Positions 38,960 through 64,000 of a DNA stretch of 64,000 nt are shown here, in pieces. Every line of letters starts with the position of its first letter. The stretch's first letter is position 1. The DNA is taken from assembly GCA_019055375.1 (NCBI GenBank), contig JAHQIW010000107.1:124001-188000 (forward strand). The letters are read 5' to 3'. The notes beneath the pieces are model-generated. The model was not told the origin of the DNA and ran no database searches. It saw only the letters and a list, made by a program, of their open reading frames with translations. The stretch comes from Parelaphostrongylus tenuis (lineage: Eukaryota > Nematoda > Chromadorea > Rhabditida > Metastrongylidae). A program made the position numbers and the translations under genes.

Positions 38960-39260
38960 CAATACCAGACAGCTGTTGTTTAGCCCTTGCAACTCCTCAG
39001 TAGCATGGTGTCTTTCGGTTCAGCCGACCCCCTGCAGGGGGACCCCTACTTAGACAGGAATTGACGCCGAATTACTAGATCACCGCCTGTCGAGTGCAAA
39101 GTTCCCCGATATTGCACTGACTACAGTCGAGCCGTTATGATTGATAGTTTGAATCATGCCTTTACCGAGGACCTAGAAAGGGAGAAACAGCAGCTGCCCA
39201 GTGCTATATAAGTGCCAAACTAGACCACACAAAAAGCTCGAAACATGTTACCATGTTATC
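38960..39260. repeat. MITE-like family A copy
   Basis: It contains GCCCTTGCAACTCCTCAGTA, TTCGGTTCAGCCGACCCC, a GACGCCGAATTACTAGATCA block and TGCACTGACTACAGTCGAGC. These match the copies at 11.5 and 19.8 kb in order. Confidence 0.72.
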
Positions 39261-39975
39261 ATGCCATCAGATCGTTTTTCTTGAGCGAGGTCTACGTAAA
39301 CAGTCAAGAGAGTACAGGTATGATAAATTCTTATCCATGTTTAGAAACGCTACAAGATGGCGAACACCTAGTAGAAAAAAACCGAATTTCAAAATGTTAC
39401 ACGACGCTATCCCACAGATCAATAGTTCAAAATAAATGTGTTATGAATTCATAAACACAGAGACCGCCGTGAGCTTTGAAACAATCTGAAGTAGAGCGTA
39501 TTTCCCAAGCTCTTTCTTTCAAAAGGTAATGAAAAACAATTGCAAAAGCCAAGCCATGTTACGTTCCTGGAAATGTCTTTCAAATAAGTAAGACAAAGGT
39601 GGAGCAACTCGGCCTTCAGTGATAGTTTCAGCCGAACTTTAATGGAAATTTCTACAAAAAAAACTCTGCGTTCTGACATTTCTTGATCTATTTTTTATGT
39701 GGCTATAACACTCATTAGGGCTTCTTCATTACCTGATTGTCTAAAACAGGATTAACTAAACACAATAGTGGCCGCCTCTAATTTCTGCCTTTCAAGTTTT
39801 TTCTGCTGAGGTTATGAAATTTTCTCTCTAGGTTTGCGTGTCAATCGAATCCTTCGGGCACTTGAAGAACCAAAAACTTCCAACGTCAGCCATTGATGTA
39901 CTACATTGCATTCAATAAATCCTATTGTTACCAACGCCATGTTTGTTCATTAAATAAACAGTGAATTATTTGATC

Positions 39976-40240
39976 GATGCCGGGGTGAATGGAAATTTAA
40001 TCATGGGAATCTTGCCTATGAAAGACTGATACCGAGGCGAATAAAAGAAAGTCGATCGTAGGAACTTTGCCCATGTAAGACTCGTGTCAAGGTGAATGAA
40101 AAGTTGATTCTGGGGAGCTCGACCGTGAAGAGTCGTGCCGAGATGAATAGAAGAAAGTCGATCCTGGAAATCTCGCCCCACGAGGACTCGTCCCGAAGTG
40201 AAAGACAGTCGTTCCTGGGAACCTTGCCCATTTGAGACGG
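39976..40240. repeat. Minisatellite, about five units of about 53 bp
   Basis: The unit marker (G/A)(T/C)GAA(T/A) recurs at 39985, 40037, 40092, 40143 and 40198, each followed by a GTCGATC(C/G)TGG-type block and a CTTGCCCATG-type block. Units differ by substitutions and small indels. It ends next to the GC-rich block and a hammerhead-like motif. Confidence 0.75.
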
Positions 40241-40289
40241 GACGCCTGGTCTTCATATCAACAGCGGACCGTAGAACAACAGAACGGCT

Positions 40290-40318
40290 CTGAAGAAGGC
40301 GAAACCGCCGCCGAAAAG
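40290..40318 (+). ncRNA. Hammerhead-like motif beside the minisatellite
   Basis: CTGAAGAAGGC, a short loop, GCC and CGAAAAG: the same core as at 13.79 kb, 50 bases from the last minisatellite unit. It is not a perfect hammerhead. Confidence 0.25.
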
Positions 40319-40420
40319 TAAGCCATTCAATTGTCTGCATTCTACTGAAGGGAACGTCCGCTAACAACTTCGAATACGCTGAGTAAGGAAAGTCACGAAG
40401 GTTTCGATCAATGCCGAAAC

Positions 40421-40467
40421 TGATCAATAGTTGGCCCTGGGAAACGATCTCGATAACTATCCGACAT
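40421..40467 (-). CDS. Candidate distal first coding exon of the NHR gene
   Basis: An ATG at 40467 opens a 47-nt coding segment beginning MSDSYRDRFPGPTID and leaving two bases, CA, at a GTTTCG donor. The receptor's zinc-finger exon at 12668 begins with one unpaired base (G) and so requires exactly this phase; joining gives Gln-Ser then the ATG-ATG. The exon lies at the downstream edge of a GC-rich block (40440-41130) that could be promoter and 5' UTR. The implied intron is 27,752 bp. The phase match could be chance, and the receptor may instead start at 12664 with a trans-spliced leader. Confidence 0.4.
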
Positions 40468-41130
40468 CTCCCAACACCACAGCCTCTCGGCCAGGCGGCC
40501 TCTGAAAGGAGGCAGCGATCGCGAAAAAAAAAAGAGGAAGGAGTTCGTTGGATCGATCTGCGTTCGAAGAGGGTGCAGAATGGACGGCGAGCGACGACGA
40601 GTGCGGAAACTCGCCACAGAGACTGCAGCGTCGGGCGAGAGCGTAGGGTGACAGGCGACGAGAGAGTGCGGCATTGATGGACGCGCAGACGACGAGACTA
40701 TAAACAGAAACATCGACGCGACATTTTGACACGGATGCGCGCACTCATACACTCACACATACCATTGAAACACGCACGCAACACTCACGCAGTAACGACG
40801 AGACGGGCGAGGCGCGGGAGGGACCGGACCGGACCCAACCGAACAGGACGAGCTCGGAGGACGATGGAAGAGGAGGATATGAGGATAGGAAGATAGGATG
40901 ATTGGGATGAAGTGATAATAGGCGGTAGAAAGACTGGTCGGAGAGGAGAGCCGAAGGTCTAGAGGTGGTGGGAGAACGGGGAGAGACTCGAAAGTGACAG
41001 TGATGAGGAGAAGTGTGGAGAAGAGGATGACGAAGAGAGCGGCAACGATAGTCTAGGGGGTGAAAAAGAGGAAGAGAGAGTGAGGGGGGAAGAGGGAGAG
41101 AGGAGAGAGAGAGAGGGAAAGAGTGGGTGA
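40440..41130 (-). promoter_or_regulatory. GC/CpG-rich block, possible promoter and 5' UTR of the NHR gene
   Basis: The sequence changes abruptly from AT-rich to CpG-rich (many CGA, GCG and CGAC words) and then to a purine-rich plus strand. Several overlapping open frames occur on both strands only because stop codons are AT-rich. It lies directly upstream, on the minus strand, of the candidate first NHR exon at 40467. No TATA box is obvious in that orientation. The promoter role is inference. Confidence 0.35.
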
Positions 41131-41169
41131 GAGAAAGTGGATTGCGAGGAGTGTGGCGAAGAATGAGCA

Positions 41170-41635
41170 AAACCTTGAACCTCGGGGAGATTCGAACCCG
41201 CGCCACACCCTTTCGCCAGTGAGGAGAGGGCTAACCACAAAATCAACGGGGTTCCTGTTTACCATTACTCAACACCCTTGTATATATAGTTATGCCAATG
41301 AGGATAATCGCTATAACTATACATCCAAGAATGCCCCCCATGGATGAAACGCGGGTTCGACTCCCGTGTGTGACCCGAAGTTTTGCACATCACTCAACAT
41401 CATTGGATATATAATTAAACATCACAATGCTCCAAGAGCGATAGATCAAGGGGAAATATGGGAAAGACAGACGGATAAGTGGCTTGTTGAGAGGTTTATG
41501 AGCTGAAAGGCAAAACAGGCGTCGACAGCGGAACAGATTAGAGTACGCGTCCACGGATAGGGCAAAATGCGGGTTCGAGTCCTGGCTGACGCCAAGAGTT
41601 TTGCATATCACTCCACATCATTGGGCATATCTATA
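41170..41635. repeat. Cluster of three tRNA-like units
   Basis: A minus-strand unit is at about 41175-41240 (B-box inverse GATTCGAACCCGC). Plus-strand units are at 41336-41412 (GCGGGTTCGACTCCC) and 41551-41632 (GCGGGTTCGAGTCC). Both plus units are followed by the shared tail AGTTTTGCA(C/T)ATCACTC, ACATCATTGG. Confidence 0.72.
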
Positions 41636-42237
41636 ACATCAAACCACGACCAAATGCAGTTAGGTAAAAAGATTTTTGCTTGATAATGAAACTCGTTGAT
41701 GAAGAAAAGTTCGTTGATGTTCAGGCAAAACGAGTAAAAGAGGAGACAAAAGTGAAAAAACTAGTGAGAATTGAGGATGCAGAGATGACCGACTGGTATG
41801 AATGAATCAATAAGATGGCTAAGAGGAATTTCAGATGTGCCTACGATCCGGAAAAGGACAGGAAATAACTAATCAGCTTCGTTAGGAAAGAAGTCAAATT
41901 ACCCCAATAATTGCCCCCTACAGAATTCGTGTGAAGACTGGGTAGTCTCTCTGGACCAGTGGAGTCCACGTGACCTCCGTAATGATCGATAAATCGATAG
42001 TAGATCAAATAGAAGGGAGTGAGCGGGAATGAGGTGATTTGTGGGCTCAAAATCATTTGCGGGAGGCAGCCTCGCGGACGAGTTGATTTTGCGGCAGTTA
42101 CGCGCTAAAATACGGCACCTCGATAATTACTTCGTGTATGAGGAAATAAGCGTTCGGGAGGACTTTACAGGTGTTATTATTCAGTTATGTATATATAGTT
42201 TAATGACAGCAAAATGTAAAAATAGTGTCCAGCCTGT

Positions 42238-42333
42238 ACGGGACCGTGGACCCAACTCTCTGCGTGCCTACTCTCCAGCGTGTTGGGTCTAACTGGGGGT
42301 TGTAGACGCAGAGAGTTGGGTCCATGATCCCGT
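42238..42333. repeat. Perfect-looking hairpin, 28-bp arms
   Basis: The left arm 42238-42265 and right arm 42306-42333 are complementary except for a base or two around ACGGGACCGTGGACCC and its partner. The 40-base loop is GC-rich. It lies just before the GC-rich dispersed repeat. Confidence 0.7.
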
Positions 42334-42360
42334 AAGAGCTTGGAAGCGCCGGGCATCAGT

Positions 42361-42745
42361 ATAGTAGTTGATTAAAGGCGTGATTCCCCCCACTCATTAA
42401 GAGGCTTGGACGGCCTGTGTTCACTCACAGAGAAACTAAGTAGGTAAGCCCAGTCGGGGATTCCTCAGGTCGTCACCACATGAGAACAGTCGCCGACCCT
42501 TGCGGATCAGAGGCAAATTACCACCTTGAGAGTAGTTGCTATTGAGACGGTGGCCCTTCCTGATACGGTTTACTCTTACCTGGGCTTTCCGGGTGGAAAT
42601 GTTGGACTCCTTCTCAGCTTGGGTGGCCCTGTTGGGGAGTTCAACACTCCTCACCTTTCACTCCGCTGTAATTCGCGGCCCAACACTTAGGAACACCTCC
42701 CAGCTACGATGAGGCGGTAAACCATAAACCACTGAGGAGGATGTA
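42361..42745 (-). repeat. GC-rich dispersed repeat, possible retrotransposon 5' end
   Basis: A 380-bp block richer in GC than its flanks, with a minus-strand open frame (starting MRSVELPN) and no stop over 72 codons. About 60 bases on the minus strand (around GGGTCGGCGACTG and CCCCGACTGGGCTTACC) match a segment at about 30,940-31,005 on the plus strand. It could be the 5' part of an RTE-type element; I cannot confirm this. Confidence 0.45.
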
Positions 42746-43872
42746 ATTTACCACCTTAGCATTACTAGGAAAACATTTGTAAAGCCCCATTTTTCTGATT
42801 TTTAGTGAAGTTCTGAAATTAGTGCTAAGAAACACCGACACTGTTACTCAAGATTTTTCCAATTCATTAACTTTTCACTTGGAAAACGAGTAGGGAATGA
42901 TTGAGATATCCTCTATAAAGAACCGTCCTGAAAATCAGCACTCGGATTCACCAATATTTCTAGAGCTTTCTCAGTTCATTATTGCAACTCTTTGCCATTC
43001 ATTAAAGGATCTAGTTGAACTGAATGAGATTTGATCTAACAAATTTCATTGGTATGAAAAGAAGCTTAGAGTGAGGTGCTTCAGGTTTTCTTTGTAGAGA
43101 ACTAAGTAGTTCTGTAGTTCAGATCAGTTGTGAGATGGTCGAGCAATATTGAGATATTCTCTACCGGTGACCTGTTCTGGAGGGATTTTACAGAACTTAG
43201 TTTAAATCACAGAAGTGTTCCAACTGCACTAAGAAGTTGCCTGCCTTTGATCACATGGAACGTTCTGTACTCATTCACATAAGGGAATAAATTCTAATCG
43301 AACGTCATCTGTCCAATGATCACGCCAAAACGGTGCAAAGCCGTTTTCTGGTGGCTATCGCACCCGGTGTACTTCTTCTTTGCATCAGTTTTCCTTCGGA
43401 AAACCCTTTGGATGGATTTCATGCACTGCTTACTGTATGCGTTACTTATTTATCGAAACTGAGAAGAGTATGTGAAGAACCAATGGGACTTCAGTAGTAA
43501 AAGTACATCTATTTATTATGCAACAACACGAAACATTCAATCGGTTGCCATATGCATCAACAAAGGGGCAATGAATAGTCGGAAAAACAGCAATTATTAT
43601 AAAATCCTTCGCTCAAGGAGTTGTTGACCTCAATCGAGTGGAAGTAGCCGCAATATGCTCCTATTATTTGAGCACTAGGAAGATGAACCATGTATTTGAA
43701 CTGTGGGAAAAAGAAGTTTTTGAATATTGTTGTAAGACAGACTTGAGTATAAACTTGTTATTTTGACTCTGCAGTATTTGTGCCATGAAGTCATCGGTCG
43801 AGACTGGATGCAGCTAATCGTTGTAGATCTCACATTCAGCCAAAAATGTTCATTGGCTGGAAAACGTAAAGA

Positions 43873-44010
43873 AATATATATATATATATATATAATGTAT
43901 ATATATGTATATATATATACATTTATATATATGTATATATATTATATATATGTATATATATGTATATATATATACATTATATATATATGTATATATATAT
44001 ATATATCGGC
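43873..44010. repeat. (TA)n-rich microsatellite
   Basis: About 135 bp of TA dinucleotides broken by single G and C. It yields spurious Ile/Tyr-rich open frames. Confidence 0.9.
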
Positions 44011-47000
44011 CAGCCGATGCGTGCAATCGGCAGCGCTTGAGAATATTTTTGCTTACTTTCTTCTTCTTCTATTTTTTTACTTCACTGACACGTAACCGTT
44101 TGCCCTCCGAACTTCGAATGGAGAAGGGACTTCCTGAACTCTGCTCTCATTCCATCAAACTGTTCACCCACCAATTTATTATTCACATCATTTCAAGGTC
44201 CTTGTTTAAAAAAGTGTAACTATTATTTTAATCTTCGAATGGCTGTGGCCAAGTGGCTAGTAATGCTCGGTGCGGTTCCACACAGAATCAATCCCACACT
44301 CTCTCGACATTCTCCAGCAATCGATTACGGAGATTTTATGAAGCTCCGCAGCCTGGCAATCCTCGAGACTCCAAGAAGACGTGCTCAACCAGTATTTCAC
44401 GACGTTTAGAAAGAAGACGAAACAGTCATTCAATGCAAAAAGTATTGAGATCCTACAGTAGGAGAGAAAACTGTGATGCAGGTTGAATAAAGTAATGAAC
44501 TACAAGCAGAGTGTTTTTTTCCTCCCAAAAAATTGTTTTCTCTCTATAGGAGTTCGCTGGGAATTATGCCTTTTTTAGGGTTTTTGAAGAATTTGGACTA
44601 TTGCATCAATTTTTTCCTGTTGTTCCTCTAACATTCCAAGAAATTCAACCGATAATGGACTTTTCTTCATTGGTTCTCATTTGAAAATGCATTACATCCA
44701 CCTAACTTACCTGATTTTCGAACAATGTGTCGAATGACGTATCTGATTTTGGTCGCTAGCATAGGTCTGAACTTCGAATCGTTTCCCTCACTTACGAAAC
44801 ACGCCCCGTTCTTAGTACAGACAATTCGACAAATGAGCCTCTTCAAGCCACTCGTTTGTCCCTGCTCATTCCTGGAGTTAAGCCTTTCATTTTTATTGAC
44901 TTCTTGACATTTGGAGCATAATTGAATCCCAATCTCTTGAAAACCATTGTTGAAGCCGGCTACGATTCGCTTCACTTAGCTGATGCTTAGTGTTATGACA
45001 ACGACGTCGTCATCAAAGCAAAGATCACTTGATAGACAACTATAGAGTTTTGTTATAGCTTTCTCCATTCAAGAGGAGCAGCAAATTCGATATTATTCCG
45101 ATGTGCTTCTTAATGATTGTGAAAAATACAAATTTTATAAAAAAAGGGCAATTTGCTAAATGATACTGATCTGTGGGGTAAACTTATTGTTTGGTGTTAA
45201 TTCTGCAAGTTCTGAATTTCCGAATAAATAGTCCGAGTGTTTGGTTTGCAGCACCAGCACCATGTGAGCTACGCGTTGAAAGTATTTTTTTTTTTCAAAG
45301 AGCTATGATCCACAATGATGAATGCCCACTCATCTTACGCTTACTCCCGACACCCTGGAAATATGTTTCCGTGTTACATTCTCGCCAGACACGCGACAGA
45401 AATATATAACACGTTTTGAAAGTATGCTCTTTCACAAGGATGCAAAAACCAAGCAGTGTTGAATTCGCTGAGATCTGAGCTTCCGAATAAATACTAAAAG
45501 TTTGAAAAAAAGGTTTTCTACAGGGAAAAAGAAGGCATTTGCACCTTCGTGCACCAGCAAAGGTACACGCGTCAAGTACTATTACGTTATTGCCGTGCTT
45601 CTTCGTTAATGTTGAACAGGTTGAATCAGACTTTATTTTCTGATCACAACATTATCTTTAGATTGTACGCTTTGAACCTTTCTGTGACTTCATACCGCAC
45701 CATTGCGGTTAAGAAATTCTTATAACAAGATACTTTGCAAGTTCCATGAGGAGAAAAATTCACCACCACGGTTGAATTCGTCTTCTTGTGAGCTTAGCGC
45801 AATCCGATTCTGAACTCTTCTGTTCTACGCAAGTCGTATATCATCATCAGGAGTGTGGAATATCTGATGACCCATGTGGCAGCTTCCACTAAGTAAACAT
45901 TCTTTACTGCTCAGTCAACACATACTGAGAAATTGATCTTTTATCGTAGTAAAAAAATAACTCATTTAAATGACTTCAGTTAACTACTCGTATACAGTTT
46001 TGTGTCATATTATAAATATCACATATCATGTAGATTTAGGCACAAAATAAATATGTTCCGCCAACAATAAGTATTGATGAGGAGAATCACGTTACTCGAC
46101 GTCACATTAAAAAGCCGAGTGGAGCCCTCAGCCCACAATGCAGCAATCAAAAGACAATTATAGAGCGTGCACTCTTCCACTGGTTTTTACAACTATCATA
46201 ACATCGACATTCACGGGATTTGAGCAATACCCAACTTAACATCATTTCTATAACGAACATGAATGCCTCAGTGGTCATTACTGATGACATAATGATGGGT
46301 AGAAAATCTAATCCTGAGCAAAGAAATTCATGAAAAATAATTGAAATTGGCAGTAATTATACAACTTGAACGAAAAGTTTGAACAAAATGTAAACAAGTA
46401 CGATCTAACATGATTTCTTATCAAAAAGATTACAAAATAGGTTCTAAACGCAGTCCCAGTTTTTAAGAGATAAGAGAGAATATAACAAAAATTTTTACAA
46501 AAGAGTGAAGCTTTAGGGAAATAAATTTCATGTTCAGGATAGAGGCGTTTCTCTTACGTTTACAAAATTTGCAACACTTTTTTGGCACTTCATTGATGCC
46601 TCTTCACAGTGTACTTAATTTGAAGTTCAATTAAAATTCAAAATTCGGATTTTAGAATCCGCACGATGAATGTAGAGTACACACGTCACAAAGTCGTTAT
46701 TTCGCTCGTGGAAAAGGGAATGTGAAGCTCATGGCATTAATTATCAGAAAATCTTTGGAAAATAGAAAATTAGAAAGTCATTCTACGCTACCGTTTCTAG
46801 CTGCAGGCCAAGGCTGCAGGACATGTTCCCAAAATTCATGTTAGTCTTGGAAATTCTTTGATAATCATCATAGAGAAATCATCGCATGAATACGTAATTT
46901 CGAGCTTATCAGCTGAAAAATGTTAGATAAATCATTATAAATGTGTCTCAAAAACGTGACCAATCAAGGATTGAACAGATTTCCTAACCGAGAAACATTA

Positions 47001-47245
47001 CCGAAACGTTTGATTCTGCTCTAAAGTTCCTGAAAACGCGCCATTCACTTGCAATGCTTTCCTCTCTATACAGATGAATGAGCAAAATCTCATGAATGTT
47101 GGGTGATTTTCCCTAAACCTGCACATATACAGGCCTCATAATTCAACTGAGGTAGTGATGCGGATAGTTGGAGAGATACCACAAGTGGTAGTGATCAATC
47201 AAAACTAATGAATCGATAACTACCATCCAATCATACAGTGAGCAA

Positions 47246-62873
<15,628 letters not shown>

Positions 62874-64000
62874 CTGAAAAGGATCTTAGTCACTTTTGAA
62901 CGCTGATTATACATCACTTTTCCTAATTAGCGGGAGTTTTTTCATATCTCAGCGGATTTTCTGATTCAACATCAAACAATAGGTTAAATGCAGACTTGCC
63001 CAAATTATAAGCAAAGGCATGAAATATGAAAATATCGAGTGGTTCAACGTGAAATTTTTTTGTTCTACCTCATAGAGAACGTTTTGTCACCAATATCGCC
63101 CTTAGAGTTCGAACTTCGCCAAACAATGTTTACTGTTATTACATAAATTATTATATTTCAGACTACCAGGCAGAAGGTCGAAACGCTCGCTTTACTTCGA
63201 TACCTTCCATGACCATCGATCGAGCAAATTGTCTGATGCTTCGACTATGCGAGCTTTTCCTTGCCATTCAAACATGTGTAACGTTATGCCATTCGCATGG
63301 ATACTGGTCATAACTTTAGCGCGACTTATTTGCTGAAACTATTGTGGAAACATGGGGAGGGGGGTGGGGGATTGGCCAAATGATCAGTGATGTCCGGCAA
63401 GAGGTTAACTTCTCTTCAACGCTCACAGGCGTTCAATCAACGATCACTCAAAGAACGCTCCGGCTTGGTTATCTTCGATGTTGCAAGATCTGCTCGACTA
63501 GTAATCTACGATGTTCAAGAAGAAGACAAAATCCTCAATCAGATGATGATTGCGACGAAGGCTATCGCATGCTACAAGTACTGGATACCGTTCATTGAAA
63601 TATTTGTCGTAGATGGGTCGTATAAAAATCATGGAAATATAGTGACTTTCACATATACTTTCTGTATAAGCAGCAACAATAGATGTCCTTCAGCGGGAGT
63701 TGAACCCTCGTTTTATTCGTACCGAAGCACGTGCTACCATTACACCATTGAGCCCATCGCTCTGCAACCACTCTTTCTTCGACATAATTCATCGCAGCTC
63801 TTAGCAATCAACTGTTAACGTGTTTGAACTGATAAGCACATGTCGGCATTAGACCCAGTTATGCTGACAGCTACTGATATACAATCTACAAGAATTTTTA
63901 TCGCTCCTGGTGGCAAAACTGTAAAAGCACTAAGATAAAATTTTTTGGATAGTGCTCTTACAGTCTCTATCAACTTCGTTTTCCTTCCAATTCTAAGTAG
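62874..64000 (-). other. KANK intron running off the right edge
   Basis: I found no exon that fits the phase needed by 62671-62873 (one leading base). It holds a tRNA-like repeat at 63687-63754. Two overlapping plus-strand open frames here (84 and 143 codons) look like chance, and the longer one reads through the tRNA-like repeat. Confidence 0.55.
63687..63754 (-). repeat. tRNA-like unit near the right edge
   Basis: On the minus strand: GGGCTCAATGGTGTAATGG (A-box-like), GTGCTTCGGTACGAAT, then a GAGGGTTCAACTCCC B-box. It is close to the 22.6-kb unit in its anticodon-arm region. The acceptor stem does not close well. Confidence 0.65.

Larger units (their letters stand above)
12669..40420 (-). 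other. Putative 27.8-kb first intron of the NHR gene
   Basis: This stretch separates the zinc-finger exon from the candidate distal first exon. It holds the ANKRD49-like gene on the same strand, two decayed mariner copies, a fold-back element, several MITE and tRNA-like repeats, a minisatellite and a second GC-rich patch. Outside these I find no exon-like sequence. Large blocks (17-19.8, 20.2-22.5, 24.4-29, 31-33.9, 36.4-38.9 kb) are AT-rich, with only short open frames. If the distal exon is wrong, this is mainly intergenic DNA. Confidence 0.4.
40470..47245. other. Region between the NHR 5' block and the KANK 3' end
   Basis: No gene is recognised here. It contains the GC-rich block, a tRNA-like repeat cluster (41.17-41.63 kb), a 28-bp hairpin (42.24-42.33 kb), a GC-rich dispersed repeat (42.36-42.75 kb) and a (TA)n tract (43.87-44.01 kb). 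Positions 44.0-47.2 kb show only short open frames with no familiar motifs. Confidence 0.5.

Noticed and set aside
40408..41265. Several overlapping open frames of 70-153 codons on both strands
   Set aside because: They come from high GC and purine/pyrimidine bias; translations are low-complexity Ser/Leu/Pro or Arg-rich. Only the first 15 codons from 40467 are kept, as a candidate exon.
43763..44219. Ile/Tyr-rich open frames of 104-110 codons
   Set aside because: They are translations of the (TA)n microsatellite.
63387..63818. 143-codon plus-strand open frame
   Set aside because: It reads through a tRNA-like repeat and overlaps another frame; no domain is recognisable.

Overview
The window looks like nuclear DNA of a nematode, most likely a clade V strongylid such as a hookworm. 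It is AT-rich. Its genes are broken into small exons joined by canonical GT-AG introns, some about 65 bp and others of many kilobases. It holds a nematode-type nuclear hormone receptor, a KANK/VAB-19 ankyrin protein, decayed mariner transposases and dense families of short palindromic and tRNA-derived repeats. I saw no prokaryotic, organellar, viral or CRISPR features. The species assignment is inference.

Three protein genes can be supported, all on the minus strand. (1) Positions 1635-12668 hold a complete nuclear hormone receptor: two-zinc-finger DNA-binding domain, hinge, ligand-binding domain with an AF-2 helix, and a C-terminal tail. Twelve exons join with matching phase. A candidate first coding exon lies 27.8 kb upstream at 40421-40467, at the edge of a GC-rich, promoter-like block, and gives a 465-residue product. 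(2) Positions 22787-23517 hold an intronless ANKRD49-like ankyrin gene. If the distant exon is right, it sits inside the giant first intron of the receptor gene. Its frame is broken by a single missing A in an A-run. (3) Positions 47246-62873 hold the C-terminal 950 or so residues of a KANK family protein (VAB-19 in C. elegans), in 23 phase-consistent exons. The N-terminal KN-motif exons lie beyond the right edge.

The rest is intronic or intergenic and rich in repeats: two decayed mariner fragments (about 34.2 and 35.7 kb); a 0.73-kb fold-back element (13.65-14.38 kb); a 0.93-kb terminal-inverted-repeat element (60.4-61.4 kb); a MITE-like family seen at least seven times; and a tRNA-derived SINE-like family seen at least eight times, three of them as head-to-head palindromes. 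There is also a 53-bp-period minisatellite beside the GC-rich block, (TA)n and (GA)n runs, and several hammerhead-ribozyme-like cores. Exon boundaries were derived by hand from reading frame, splice signals and codon phase. No database search was possible.
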